The notes: generated from the letters alone by a model not told the origin. DNA of 13,578 bases from Pseudomonadota bacterium (GCA_022572335.1 JACZWD010000052.1:1-13578), one strand, 5' to 3'. Positions 5,946 through 12,342 are shown, numbered from the stretch's first letter. Made by a program: numbers and translations.

Positions 5946-6929
5946 CTACTCCGCCACTGGCCGCCACTTCTGGATGCGGTTGTTGAGGAAGTCGGCGACG
6001 AAAACGGTTCCGTCGTCCGCCACCGCGACGGCGATGGCGTGCCTGAGTTGTCCCGGACCGCTTCCCGTTTCCGCGAAGGCGGTGAGGAAGGTGCCGTCGG
6101 GGGCGAATTTCTGGACCCGGTCGTTGTAGAAGTCGGCGACGAAGATATTGCCTTGGGGGCCCACGGCGACGGCGGTCGTAACCGCGAACCAACCGGTGAA
6201 GGGGCCGAAGATGTTGATGGCGAACGGCCCGCCCCATTTGTCGGAAAACGAGCCATCGGACGCGAAGGCCTGTATCCGGTCGTTGTAGCCGTCGGCCACG
6301 TAAAGGGTTCCGTCGGGGGCCAGCGCCACGTCGGTGGGATAGTTGAACTCGCCCGCCGAAACGCCGATCCCGCCCGTCGTTCCCCACTGGCGGACGAACG
6401 TCCCGTCTGGCTTGAGACGTTGGACCCGCTGGTTATGGAAGTCGGCGACGAACAGATCGCCGTTCGGCGCGACGGCGACGCCGCCGGGGGCGTCGAATTG
6501 CCCGGGGCCGCTGCCGGGCCCGCCAATGATCCGCCGGGGGGTTCCGTCGAGGGCGAAGACCTGGACCCGGTCGTTGAAATACTCCGGCACATACAGCTCA
6601 TCGCCGGCCACGGTCAGGTTCATGGGCCGGCCCATCTCGCCCGCCCCGTCGCCCGGGCTGCCGAACTGGCGCTTGAAGTTTCCGTCGAGGTCGAAGACCT
6701 GGATGCGGCCGTTGCGGGCGTCGGCGACGAACACCTCGCCGCCGGCGACGGCAATTCCCGTCGGATCGTCGAACTGGCCGGGGCCGTCCCCCTTGCCGCC
6801 CCAGGCGGTGACGAACGCGTACCCGGGCTCCCTGGCCCAGGGCACGAAGGCGAGCCAGCCGGCGACGGCGACAACGGCGAGAAACAGGCCCAGGCCGCCG
6901 GCGATCCTGAGAACCATTTTGCGTTTCAC
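5946..6929 (-). CDS. Membrane-anchored six-bladed NHL-repeat beta-propeller
   Basis: This 327-residue protein has one N-terminal membrane helix (about 7-29) and an extracytoplasmic domain made of six NHL repeats. Each runs roughly as GQFDxPxGIAVA, then GxxFVADxxNxRIQxFxxDGxF; blades begin near 50, 97, 143, 193, 249 and 293. The VAD-N-R-Q signature recurs at each blade. NHL propellers bind proteins, peptides or ligands and seldom act alone; a few are lyases, but I see no catalytic signature. The start is GTG 6929, 12 bases after the upstream barrel gene; an ATG at 6917 is the alternative. As last gene of the HMA-barrel-NHL operon it may be metal-induced through the operator at 8295-8325. The fold is clear; the role is unknown. 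Confidence 0.86.
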   Translation of the reverse strand: MKRKMVLRIAGGLGLFLAVVAVAGWLAFVPWAREPGYAFVTAWGGKGDGPGQFDDPTGIAVAGGEVFVADARNGRIQVFDLDGNFKRQFGSPGDGAGEMGRPMNLTVAGDELYVPEYFNDRVQVFALDGTPRRIIGGPGSGPGQFDAPGGVAVAPNGDLFVADFHNQRVQRLKPDGTFVRQWGTTGGIGVSAGEFNYPTDVALAPDGTLYVADGYNDRIQAFASDGSFSDKWGGPFAINIFGPFTGWFAVTTAVAVGPQGNIFVADFYNDRVQKFAPDGTFLTAFAETGSGPGQLRHAIAVAVADDGTVFVADFLNNRIQKWRPVAE

Positions 6930-6941
6930 GGCCGGCCTGTC

Positions 6942-7871
6942 TCAGAAGTTGACCCGGAAGCCGGCGCGCGCCACGGTGTCCTTTTCCAGGGCGGTGCCGT
7001 TGAGGTCCTGGAACACCGGCAACTGCACGGCGGCCTCCACGATCCAGCGCTTGGTGACGTACTGGAGGCCGGGCACGATAAACAGGGTGGTTCCGCCGGA
7101 ATCGGGGTCATCGCGGCCGCCGGTGCGGTTCTCGTCCCGGTAAACGAGGTTGGCTTCCACAATTCCGTACAGAAAGCCGGGAACGCCGCCGCCCAGGTCC
7201 CGCGGCCAGAGACGGTACTGGAACGAGGCGTCGAGGCGCGCCACGTCGCCGAATTCGAAGCCGTTGGCCTCGGTGTTGCCCCGGTAGCTGGCCTGGGCGT
7301 CGATCTGGAAGGCGAGAGTCTGGTACGTGGCGACGATACCGCCGAACGGATCCCAGGACCCCGAGCCGGGCTGCACGCTGGCCGGCAGCCGGCCGAAGGC
7401 GTCGCTTTCGTCATCGTCGCCGGTCGGCGTCTCGACGCCGGCAAAGGGCGCGACGCGGAAGTTCCCACCGCGAAAGTTATCCTTGAACACCGTGTAGCGG
7501 CCGAACAGGGCGACGTCTCCCAGCCCCGCCGCGCTGCGGGAGCGCCGCGAGCCGCCCACGGTCAGGTCAAGGCTCCTGTCCACGTAGGGAACGACCCCGA
7601 ACAGGGCGAGATCGCCGTTGACCCCGTACCCGAGGACCGACACGGCCGCCCACGCGGTACGGTCGCGGTCGGCGCCGCTGGGGTCGTCTCCGGACTGGTC
7701 GAGCACGAACTGCTCGCGGAACACGAACTCGCCCTTGGCGACGGGAAGGGCGGTGTTGAAGGTGACCGGCGCGCTCCACGCCGCGCCCGTCCATCCCGCC
7801 ACGGCCAGCAGGGCGGCCGCGCCTGCCTGGCGGAGCGGGCGGCGTCCGGGATTTTGTAGGCCTGCGTGCAC
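6942..7871 (-). CDS. Outer-membrane beta-barrel, MetA/phenol-degradation transporter-like (barrel 2)
   Basis: This 309-residue protein has an N-terminal export signal (basic start, then AGAAALLAVAGWTG, cleavage near WSA/APV). Alternating hydrophobic strands and Gly/Asp-rich turns follow. The family-type segments are LGDVALFGRYTVF, VAPFAGVETPTGDDD and the C-terminal VQLPVFQDLNG, ending in Phe as outer-membrane barrels do. This matches the broad family annotated as MetA-pathway transporter or putative porin. Substrate is unknown. The start is GTG 7871, four bases after the HMA gene stop, so the two are probably translationally coupled. The second barrel (8352-9188) shares the layout and the PTGDDxG and C-terminal motifs, and is likely a paralogue. 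Confidence 0.82.
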   Translation of the reverse strand: MHAGLQNPGRRPLRQAGAAALLAVAGWTGAAWSAPVTFNTALPVAKGEFVFREQFVLDQSGDDPSGADRDRTAWAAVSVLGYGVNGDLALFGVVPYVDRSLDLTVGGSRRSRSAAGLGDVALFGRYTVFKDNFRGGNFRVAPFAGVETPTGDDDESDAFGRLPASVQPGSGSWDPFGGIVATYQTLAFQIDAQASYRGNTEANGFEFGDVARLDASFQYRLWPRDLGGGVPGFLYGIVEANLVYRDENRTGGRDDPDSGGTTLFIVPGLQYVTKRWIVEAAVQLPVFQDLNGTALEKDTVARAGFRVNF

Positions 7872-7875
7872 GGCG

Positions 7876-8199
7876 TTATTCCGGTTTGTTACTGGCTTGC
7901 GCCCGGACTTTTTCGAAGCCGCCCAACGTGAAGCCCGCGTCCTCGACGATGCGGCTTGCCTGGGCCTCGGTCATGGTGGCGCCTTCGGCCATGGTCACCG
8001 TGACGATGCCGGCATTGATGTCGATTCGGATGCTCTCGACACCGTCCGTGCGGTTGAGCTCCTTCTCGATCCCGTAGGCGCAGAACGGGCAGGCCAGTCC
8101 GTCGACCCGCAACTGGTATTGGGTTGGCGCCGCGAACGCGATCAAGGGCAACAGCAATATCGAGAGTGCAAACGCTGTTGTCCGAACGATCATTTTCAT
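7876..8199 (-). CDS. Periplasmic heavy-metal-associated (HMA) domain protein, MerP-like
   Basis: This 107-residue protein has a signal peptide (hydrophobic core FALSILLLPLIAF, cleavage near FAA) and a single HMA ferredoxin-like domain. The metal site is GLACPFC (34-40), with Cys37 and Cys40 in the position of the GMTCxxC loop of MerP and copper chaperones. GVESIRIDINAGIVTV follows as the usual beta strands. It is expected to bind Hg(II), Cu(I) or a similar soft ion in the periplasm. GGAG lies eight bases before ATG 8199. The gene lies downstream of a mer-type operator/promoter (8295-8325), so a MerP-like mercury role is the best inference. However, no MerT partner is present, and the next gene is an outer-membrane barrel. 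Confidence 0.87.
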   Translation of the reverse strand: MKMIVRTTAFALSILLLPLIAFAAPTQYQLRVDGLACPFCAYGIEKELNRTDGVESIRIDINAGIVTVTMAEGATMTEAQASRIVEDAGFTLGGFEKVRAQASNKPE

Positions 8200-8294
8200 G
8201 ACTTTATCTCCGCTTGGTTCCGATCAACGTGCCTCTCGCATCTCGCAATCTTTCCTGCTTGCGGTTTGAGAGACGCCGCTTGTAATGCCGTCAA

Positions 8295-8325
8295 CACTAA
8301 CAGCCGTAGCATGGTACGGAGTACA
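8295..8325 (-). promoter_or_regulatory. mer-type MerR operator and promoter for the HMA-barrel-NHL operon
   Basis: On the minus strand: -35 TGTACT (8325-8320), a 19-base spacer, and -10 TTAGTG (8300-8295). The spacer contains CCGTA-N6-TACGG (8304-8319), a dyad with the same half-sites and spacing as the classical Tn501 mer operator (CCGTAC-ATGA-GTACGG). An overlong 19-bp spacer is the mark of MerR-activated promoters. The HMA start lies about 95 bases downstream. Confidence 0.78.
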
Positions 8326-8351
8326 TTCACAAAAGCGTGACCAGCCGCGCC

Positions 8352-9188
8352 TTAGAAGTGGTAGATGAACTCGATCCGCGCCCGGTAGTCGGACGTGGCT
8401 TGGTTTCCGTTGAGGCCCTCGGCGATGGGGAACTGTACCCCGCCGCGGATCGCCACCTGGCGGTAGGTCCACCAGACCACGGGGGAGAGGAACAGCTCCC
8501 AGCCCCCGGTGTCGGCGAGGCCGGCGCCGTTGAGGTCGTCGCGCCCGGCGTGCTCCCAGTTCACCTCCAGCATCAGAACCGTGTCGGGCTCTTCGTATTC
8601 GGTGAGGATCGGCCGTACGCCGCCGACGACGTTGAGGAATTGTCTGTCGCCCTTCTCCAGGCCGCCCGCGCCCTCGGTGTTTACCCGGTAAACCCCGCTC
8701 GCGAACCAATACCAGCGGCGCGACTCATAACCGGTGGCAAGGCCTCCGATGACGTCGGTCGATCCGCTGCCGATACGCGCTTGGCCGCCGTCGTCGCCCG
8801 TCGGAAGCTTGGTTTTGAAGAACGCGGCGGCCTTGTATTGCGCCCCGGGCAGATCGCGCCGCCAGAATTGATACTTCGTGTCGAGGACGATGTCGCCCAG
8901 GCCATTGGCGTCGAGGCCGTTTGATTTTTTCCAGGCGTAGGGGACCTCGATGCCGATCTCCCAGTCCGCGGTGAGACCGTATTCGGCCTCCACGAACACC
9001 TCGTATTCATTCTCCCTGTCACCGCCGCCGGTCGTTTTTGCCGTGTGGAAGCCGAGCGTGACCTCCGTTCCGCCTTTGAAGATCGTCTCCGGGGCGGGGC
9101 TGAACAGGGGCCCGTGGGCGCGCGCCGGCATGGCGGCCGCGACGGCGAGCAGGCCGAGAACTAGCAAAGCGATAGGGTTGGCCTTCAT
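8352..9188 (-). CDS. Outer-membrane beta-barrel, MetA/phenol-degradation transporter-like (barrel 1)
   Basis: This 278-residue protein has a signal peptide (MKANPIALLVLGLLAVAAAM, cleavage after ARA, mature start HGPLFS). The barrel pattern follows: TEVTLGFHTAKT, YGLTADWEIGIEVPYAW, LGDIVLDTKYQFW, FFKTKLPTGDDGG, and a C-terminus VQFPIAEGLNG ending IYHF, a terminal-Phe outer-membrane signal. It shares these motifs with barrel 2. The start is ATG 9188 with GAGG upstream, 19 bases after the thioredoxin-like gene, so it should be the third gene of the merR operon. Substrate is unknown. Being tied to a mercury-type regulator, it may export or import metal complexes across the outer membrane, which is inference. 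Confidence 0.84.
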   Translation of the reverse strand: MKANPIALLVLGLLAVAAAMPARAHGPLFSPAPETIFKGGTEVTLGFHTAKTTGGGDRENEYEVFVEAEYGLTADWEIGIEVPYAWKKSNGLDANGLGDIVLDTKYQFWRRDLPGAQYKAAAFFKTKLPTGDDGGQARIGSGSTDVIGGLATGYESRRWYWFASGVYRVNTEGAGGLEKGDRQFLNVVGGVRPILTEYEEPDTVLMLEVNWEHAGRDDLNGAGLADTGGWELFLSPVVWWTYRQVAIRGGVQFPIAEGLNGNQATSDYRARIEFIYHF

Positions 9189-9207
9189 GGCCGTCCTCGT
9201 CGTTTAT

Positions 9208-9477
9208 TCAGGTCGAAGGCCGGCCAAGACCGGCGGCCCGCAACACGTCCATGTCGGGCCGGCGGCCGGCGCAGCAGTCGGCGAGTTTGCCGTCGATCAC
9301 CACGGCGGGCACCGAACCGATACCCAGCGCCGCGGCCCGTTCCGCGACCCCGGGGGCCTTCATGTCGAGCACGGTGACCTCGCACGACGGACAGGCGATC
9401 TCCCGGATTTGCGCCACCGCCGCCTCGCAGGCCGGGCACCCGGCGCTGAAAATCTCGATCGTGCGCGTTGCCGTCAT
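9208..9477 (-). CDS. Small Cys-rich thioredoxin-fold protein
   Basis: This 89-residue protein has no signal peptide and so is cytoplasmic. It has a thioredoxin/glutaredoxin-like fold: a beta strand TIEIFSAG, active-site CPAC (14-17), and the cis-proline loop SVPAVVIDG (55-63, Pro57). Unusually it carries four more cysteines: CPSC (29-32) and a vicinal Cys68-Cys69. Six cysteines in 89 residues suggest soft-metal binding or thiol relay rather than ordinary thioredoxin work. The start is ATG 9477, overlapping the merR stop as ATGA, with GGAG upstream, so translation is coupled to merR. An upstream in-frame extension to 9552 would lie within merR and is not needed. Hg(II) buffering or hand-over is a natural hypothesis, given the regulator. 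Confidence 0.83.
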   Translation of the reverse strand: MTATRTIEIFSAGCPACEAAVAQIREIACPSCEVTVLDMKAPGVAERAAALGIGSVPAVVIDGKLADCCAGRRPDMDVLRAAGLGRPST

Positions 9478-9923
9478 CGGGTTTTCTCCACTTTGTGCCG
9501 TGGGGACATGGGGGCGCCTTCCGCGCCTTCCAGTGCCCCCATGATCGAACACGCGCGCAGGGCCCCGCGGCCGGGGCAGGCGGCGATCAGTTCCTCCAGC
9601 GCGGCGCGGATGCCGGTCAGCCGGGCGAGCTTTTCGTCCACCTCTTCCAGTTTGGCCTGGGCGCGCCGGCGCACGTCGGAGCAGTCGGTCGCCGGGTCCG
9701 CCTTCAACGACAGGAGCTCGGCGATCTGGCGCAGCGAGAACCCAAGCTCCTGGCCCTGGCGGATGAAACGCACGCGCCTGACCGTCTCCGCCGGATAGAC
9801 GCGAAAGCCGCCGAAGGCCGGCTTCGGCGGCTGCTCGATCAGGCCGTTGCGCTCATAGAAACGGATCGTCTCGACGCCGACGCCGGCGGCGCGGGCCGCC
9901 TTGCCGATGGTCATTTCGCTCAT
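9474..9923 (-). CDS. merR: MerR, mercury-type transcriptional regulator
   Basis: This is a 149-residue cytoplasmic regulator. The N-terminal helix-turn-helix reads MTIGKAARAAGVGVETIRFYERNGL, as in MerR. Three cysteines occur in this protein at 81 (TDCSD), 116 (AACPG) and 125 (RACSI). Their spacings of 35 and 9 are the same as those of Cys82, Cys117 and Cys126, the Hg(II) ligands of Tn501 MerR. The dimerisation helix VRRRAQAKLEEVDEKLARL lies between the first two. I chose ATG 9923, with GGAG nine bases upstream; GTG 9944 and ATG 9938 are too close to the -10 element. The gene is read through its own operator (9946-9978), so autoregulation is likely. A Hg(II)-sensing role is strongly suggested, although no merA or merT is visible. 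Confidence 0.92.
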   Translation of the reverse strand: MSEMTIGKAARAAGVGVETIRFYERNGLIEQPPKPAFGGFRVYPAETVRRVRFIRQGQELGFSLRQIAELLSLKADPATDCSDVRRRAQAKLEEVDEKLARLTGIRAALEELIAACPGRGALRACSIMGALEGAEGAPMSPRHKVEKTR

Positions 9924-9945
9924 ACCCGTGTACTCCATGGTCACA

Positions 9946-9978
9946 CCCTGACATACGTACCATGATACGGAGTCAAGG
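9946..9978. promoter_or_regulatory. mer-type MerR operator with overlapping divergent promoters
   Basis: On the minus strand: -35 TTGACT (9976-9971), a 19-base spacer, and -10 TCAGGG (9951-9946), leading into merR. The spacer holds the dyad CGTACCATGATACG (9956-9969). On the plus strand the same DNA gives CTGACA (9948-9953), 19 bases, TCAAGG (9973-9978), leading towards the genes from 10047. The -35 and the CCGTA half-site match the Tn501 mer operator; the -10 elements are weak. Two-way control by one MerR site is plausible. Confidence 0.72.
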
Positions 9979-10046
9979 GGAAAAACCGTGCGGCGATCCG
10001 TGCCGAGTTGAAAGGCCGTCGCAGCAATGCCATTATTGTGGACGCC

Positions 10047-10400
10047 ATGGGCAGATTGATTATTCGCCGCCTCTGCGCGGCCCTCTATATTCTGGCCTTT
10101 GTGGCCGGTTTGCCGATGCAGGGGATCGCCATGTCTTCCGCCGCCGCGGCCTCGCCCGCGCCTTGGTCGGCGGGCCTCGATGGGCCGGCGCCGGGTAGCT
10201 GCGCCGGCTGCACGGGCCAGCCGGACATGGGCATGTTTTGTCCGATCGTGTTCTGCATCGGCCTTTCGGCGGTCGTCTCGGAGACGGCAGAGCTCTCACG
10301 ACCGCCGCCGGGCATGCCTTCCGTTCGCTTCCGGGAAATCGGTGCGGGCCTATCCCTCGGTCCCGATCCCTATCCTCCCCGAACTTCCATCCGCTTTTAG
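10047..10400 (+). CDS. Small Cys-rich secreted protein of unknown function
   Basis: This 117-residue protein has a hydrophobic N-terminal helix (LCAALYILAFVAGLPM, about 9-24) as signal or anchor. A compact Cys/Met patch follows: CAGC (52-55), then QPDMGMFCPIVFC with Cys65 and Cys70. Four cysteines and nearby methionines suggest a soft-metal or disulfide site. The C-terminus is Pro/Arg-rich (GPDPYPPRTS). I choose ATG 10047, which begins directly with the basic residues before the helix; upstream in-frame TTG 10008 adds nothing signal-like. The general plan resembles DUF2946-like small proteins of metal-resistance loci and the protein at 3740-4120. It lies 68 bases beyond the divergent MerR site, and a cytochrome gene follows. 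The family is not firmly recognised. Confidence 0.62.
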   Translation: MGRLIIRRLCAALYILAFVAGLPMQGIAMSSAAAASPAPWSAGLDGPAPGSCAGCTGQPDMGMFCPIVFCIGLSAVVSETAELSRPPPGMPSVRFREIGAGLSLGPDPYPPRTSIRF

Positions 10401-10546
10401 AACGCGACGGCACACGCCGTAAAGGATTTGCCGCCGTCGTTCCGCGCCCGGAGCGCTTGTCCCGCGCCGGGCGAGGTCCCCGTGATCCATGTGCCTGATG
10501 GCCATGATCACCGCGCGGAAACGTTGACGCACGGAAACTCTTTCAA
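10401..10546 (+). other. Gap before the second cytochrome gene
   Basis: These 146 bases hold no gene I can support. No clear terminator or second MerR box is visible. GGAAAC lies eleven bases before the cytochrome ATG at 10547 and may be its ribosome binding site. Confidence 0.4.
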
Positions 10547-11443
10547 ATGCCTACCAACCCGTTTTCACGGCACTTGCTCTTGTGGACCGGTGTCGGCCTG
10601 GCCCTCGCCGCCGCCGCCGTTGCGTTCAATTGGCTGACACCGACGACGGCCGGCGCCGATCCCAGCGACCCCGTACAGGTGTCGTTGGGTAGGGCCGTCT
10701 ATTCCGAGAATTGCGCGTCGTGTCACGGGGTTCGACTCGAGGGCCAACCGAATTGGCGTATCCGCAGACCCGACGGCAAGCTGCCGGCGCCCCCGCACGA
10801 CGAAACCGGCCATACCTGGCATCACCGGGACCAACAGTTGTTCGAGATGACAAAGTCCGGGGTCGCCGCCCTGATACCCGGATACGAAAGCGACATGCCG
10901 GCTTACCAAGGCGTCCTGTCGGATGAGGAAATCTGGGCCGTTCTGGCGTTCATCAAGAGCACGTGGCGGCAGAGCATCCGGCAACGTCAGGAACGCCGGA
11001 GCCAAGGACTCAAGCTAATGACAAAGGACAATGCGCTCGCTCGAATGCAAGACGCCAAGGCCGGGTCAACGGCCTCTCTATCTTTCACACAATTCTGGAG
11101 CAGCATCATGCGAAAATTCGTAACCTTTCTTGTCGCAAGCGGCCTGGCGATGGGGACCGCCTTGGCCCACCAGCAGGGGAAAAAACTGCATTTGGCGGAC
11201 GCGCCACCGGACCAGCAGGTCGGGGCCATCACCTATTGCGATGGCGTTTATCGGGTGACCACGAAGGAGGGGTCTCCGGTCGAGTATCGCGAATTCGACC
11301 TTCGCTTCAAGACCGACGGGGGCCCTGACGGACCCACGCCGGGGACCCCGGTGGTCACGAAGGCCGGCATGCGGGGAGACCGGGGTTTCGTCATCTTTTC
11401 CGCCCCGGGCGAGATCAGCCCGTTCATCAAGACCAAGTGTTAG
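10547..11443 (+). CDS. Cytochrome c with His-rich insert (copy 2), reading frame continuing into a second secreted protein
   Basis: Residues 1-155 are a close counterpart of the cytochrome at 5393-5863. They include an N-terminal membrane helix (about 9-30), haem site CASCH (56-60), PAPPHDETGHTWHH (80-93), axial Met in ESDMPAY (117), the helix LSDEEIWAVLAFIKSTW and the shared IRQRQER tail. Copy 1 stops a few residues after that point. Here no stop occurs: the frame runs through a low-complexity stretch (about 156-187) into MRKFVTFLVASGLAMGTALA, a complete signal peptide, and 91 more residues to TAG 11443. Either a true 298-residue fusion is made, or the cytochrome lost its stop and the second protein is still started separately at 11108. 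A TAA one frame away at about 11016-11018 suggests a small indel removed the original stop. The cytochrome call is firm; the fusion is uncertain. Confidence 0.8.
   Translation: MPTNPFSRHLLLWTGVGLALAAAAVAFNWLTPTTAGADPSDPVQVSLGRAVYSENCASCHGVRLEGQPNWRIRRPDGKLPAPPHDETGHTWHHRDQQLFEMTKSGVAALIPGYESDMPAYQGVLSDEEIWAVLAFIKSTWRQSIRQRQERRSQGLKLMTKDNALARMQDAKAGSTASLSFTQFWSSIMRKFVTFLVASGLAMGTALAHQQGKKLHLADAPPDQQVGAITYCDGVYRVTTKEGSPVEYREFDLRFKTDGGPDGPTPGTPVVTKAGMRGDRGFVIFSAPGEISPFIKTKC
11108..11443 (+). CDS. 111-residue secreted protein of unknown function (nested start in the cytochrome frame)
   Basis: ATG 11108 has GGAG seven bases upstream and begins a textbook signal peptide ending TALA (20), giving a mature protein from HQQGKKLHLADAPP. 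The mature part is rich in charged beta-like segments (GAITYCDGVYRVTTKEG, VEYREFDLRFKTD, RGFVIFSAPGE). It has just two cysteines, Cys44 and the very last residue, Cys111, which could form a disulfide or bind a metal. I do not recognise the family. Position between a cytochrome gene and an SCO gene suggests a part in periplasmic copper or redox handling. The start is supported by both a ribosome binding site and a signal peptide, so separate translation is more likely than a fused product. Confidence 0.65.
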   Translation: MRKFVTFLVASGLAMGTALAHQQGKKLHLADAPPDQQVGAITYCDGVYRVTTKEGSPVEYREFDLRFKTDGGPDGPTPGTPVVTKAGMRGDRGFVIFSAPGEISPFIKTKC

Positions 11444-11479
11444 GTGAGTGCCGTCCTTGGCAACACATGAGGTACCCAA

Positions 11480-12286
11480 ATGAGCCCAATGAATATGCTT
11501 GCCGCCATCCTCGGTCTCGCGCTGGCCGCCGCAACCGCGCCACCCGCGGCCGCGCACTCCGTCAAGGCCCTCGAAGCAAAAATTTTGGAGCGCGAAACCT
11601 ACGTTCAGATGACCGACACGCCCGCTCCCGGATTCACGCTCCAGGATGCGGACGGACGCGAAGTCAGCCTCGAGGATTTCAAGGGCAAGGTCGTGGTCCT
11701 CATTTTCGTCTACGCTCGGTGCAAGGACGTCTGCCCTCTACATAGCAATGTGATTGCATCGATTCAGGAAAGAATCAACGCCACGCCCATGCGCGATGTG
11801 GTCCAGTTCGTTTCCATCGCGACAGACACCGAGGACGCCCAGGAGACCGCGGACATCATGCGGTCGTACGCGGCCAAGTTCGGCCTGAACCCGGTAAACT
11901 GGATGTTTCTGTACCGTGGCTTGGCCCCCAAGGACGGAACCATCGGACTCGCGGTGCGCTATGGCCTCAAGTTCAGCTACACCGAGGACGGAGATCAGGT
12001 GCACGGGGTGGTCACCCACGTGATCGACAAGAGGGGCGTACTGAGGGGGCGCTATCACGGCCTCAGGTTCAACCCCGTCAATCTGGTCATGCACGTCAAC
12101 GCCCTGACGAACGAACACGATCAAGGCGCCGCCCATGCGGGCGGCGTCTCGGCCGCCGCCCGCCGCACCGCTGAGAAGCCGTCCGCCGCGGACAATCCTT
12201 TGATCGCCGGAATTGCCGGCGCCGGCCTGGCCCTGGCGGCTGGCGTCTATGTGTTCTTTCGGATGCGTCGAAAGCGGACCGGATAG
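11480..12286 (+). CDS. SCO1/SenC-family periplasmic copper/thiol protein with C-terminal membrane anchor
   Basis: This 268-residue protein has a signal peptide (MLAAILGLALAAATAPPAAA) and a thioredoxin-fold SCO domain. APGFTLQDADGREVSLEDF (49-67) precedes the Cu site CKDVCP (Cys81, Cys85), and the third ligand His175 is in DQVHGVVTHVID, eight residues before Asp183 as in SCO proteins. SCO proteins deliver or reduce at the CuA site of cytochrome oxidases, or act as periplasmic thiol reductants. Unlike common SCO proteins, which are tethered at the N-terminus, this one ends in a helix (IAGIAGAGLALAAGVYVFF, 242-260) and a basic RMRRKR stop-transfer. GAGG precedes ATG 11480. It follows the cytochrome and 111-residue genes after 36 bases. 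No oxidase gene is near, so a role in the metal-response block is inferred. Confidence 0.9.
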   Translation: MSPMNMLAAILGLALAAATAPPAAAHSVKALEAKILERETYVQMTDTPAPGFTLQDADGREVSLEDFKGKVVVLIFVYARCKDVCPLHSNVIASIQERINATPMRDVVQFVSIATDTEDAQETADIMRSYAAKFGLNPVNWMFLYRGLAPKDGTIGLAVRYGLKFSYTEDGDQVHGVVTHVIDKRGVLRGRYHGLRFNPVNLVMHVNALTNEHDQGAAHAGGVSAAARRTAEKPSAADNPLIAGIAGAGLALAAGVYVFFRMRRKRTG

Positions 12287-12328
12287 CCATTTCCGTTGGC
12301 GGAACGCGGATCGCCCCGTGGACGCGCA

Positions 12329-12342
12329 GGCGCCGCGGCGCC
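12329..12342. other. Perfect 14-bp GC palindrome between convergent genes
   Basis: GGCGCCGCGGCGCC lies in the 83-bp gap where the SCO gene (rightward) and the GGCT-like gene (leftward) meet. It could be a two-way stem, but there is no T-run on either side. A terminator role is only possible. Confidence 0.3.

Noticed and set aside
5889..7859. Very long open frame on the plus strand opposite the NHL and barrel genes
   Set aside because: It has no domain or signal I recognise and mirrors the repeat periodicity of the NHL gene. High GC suppresses stops in antisense frames. The minus-strand genes have clear folds.
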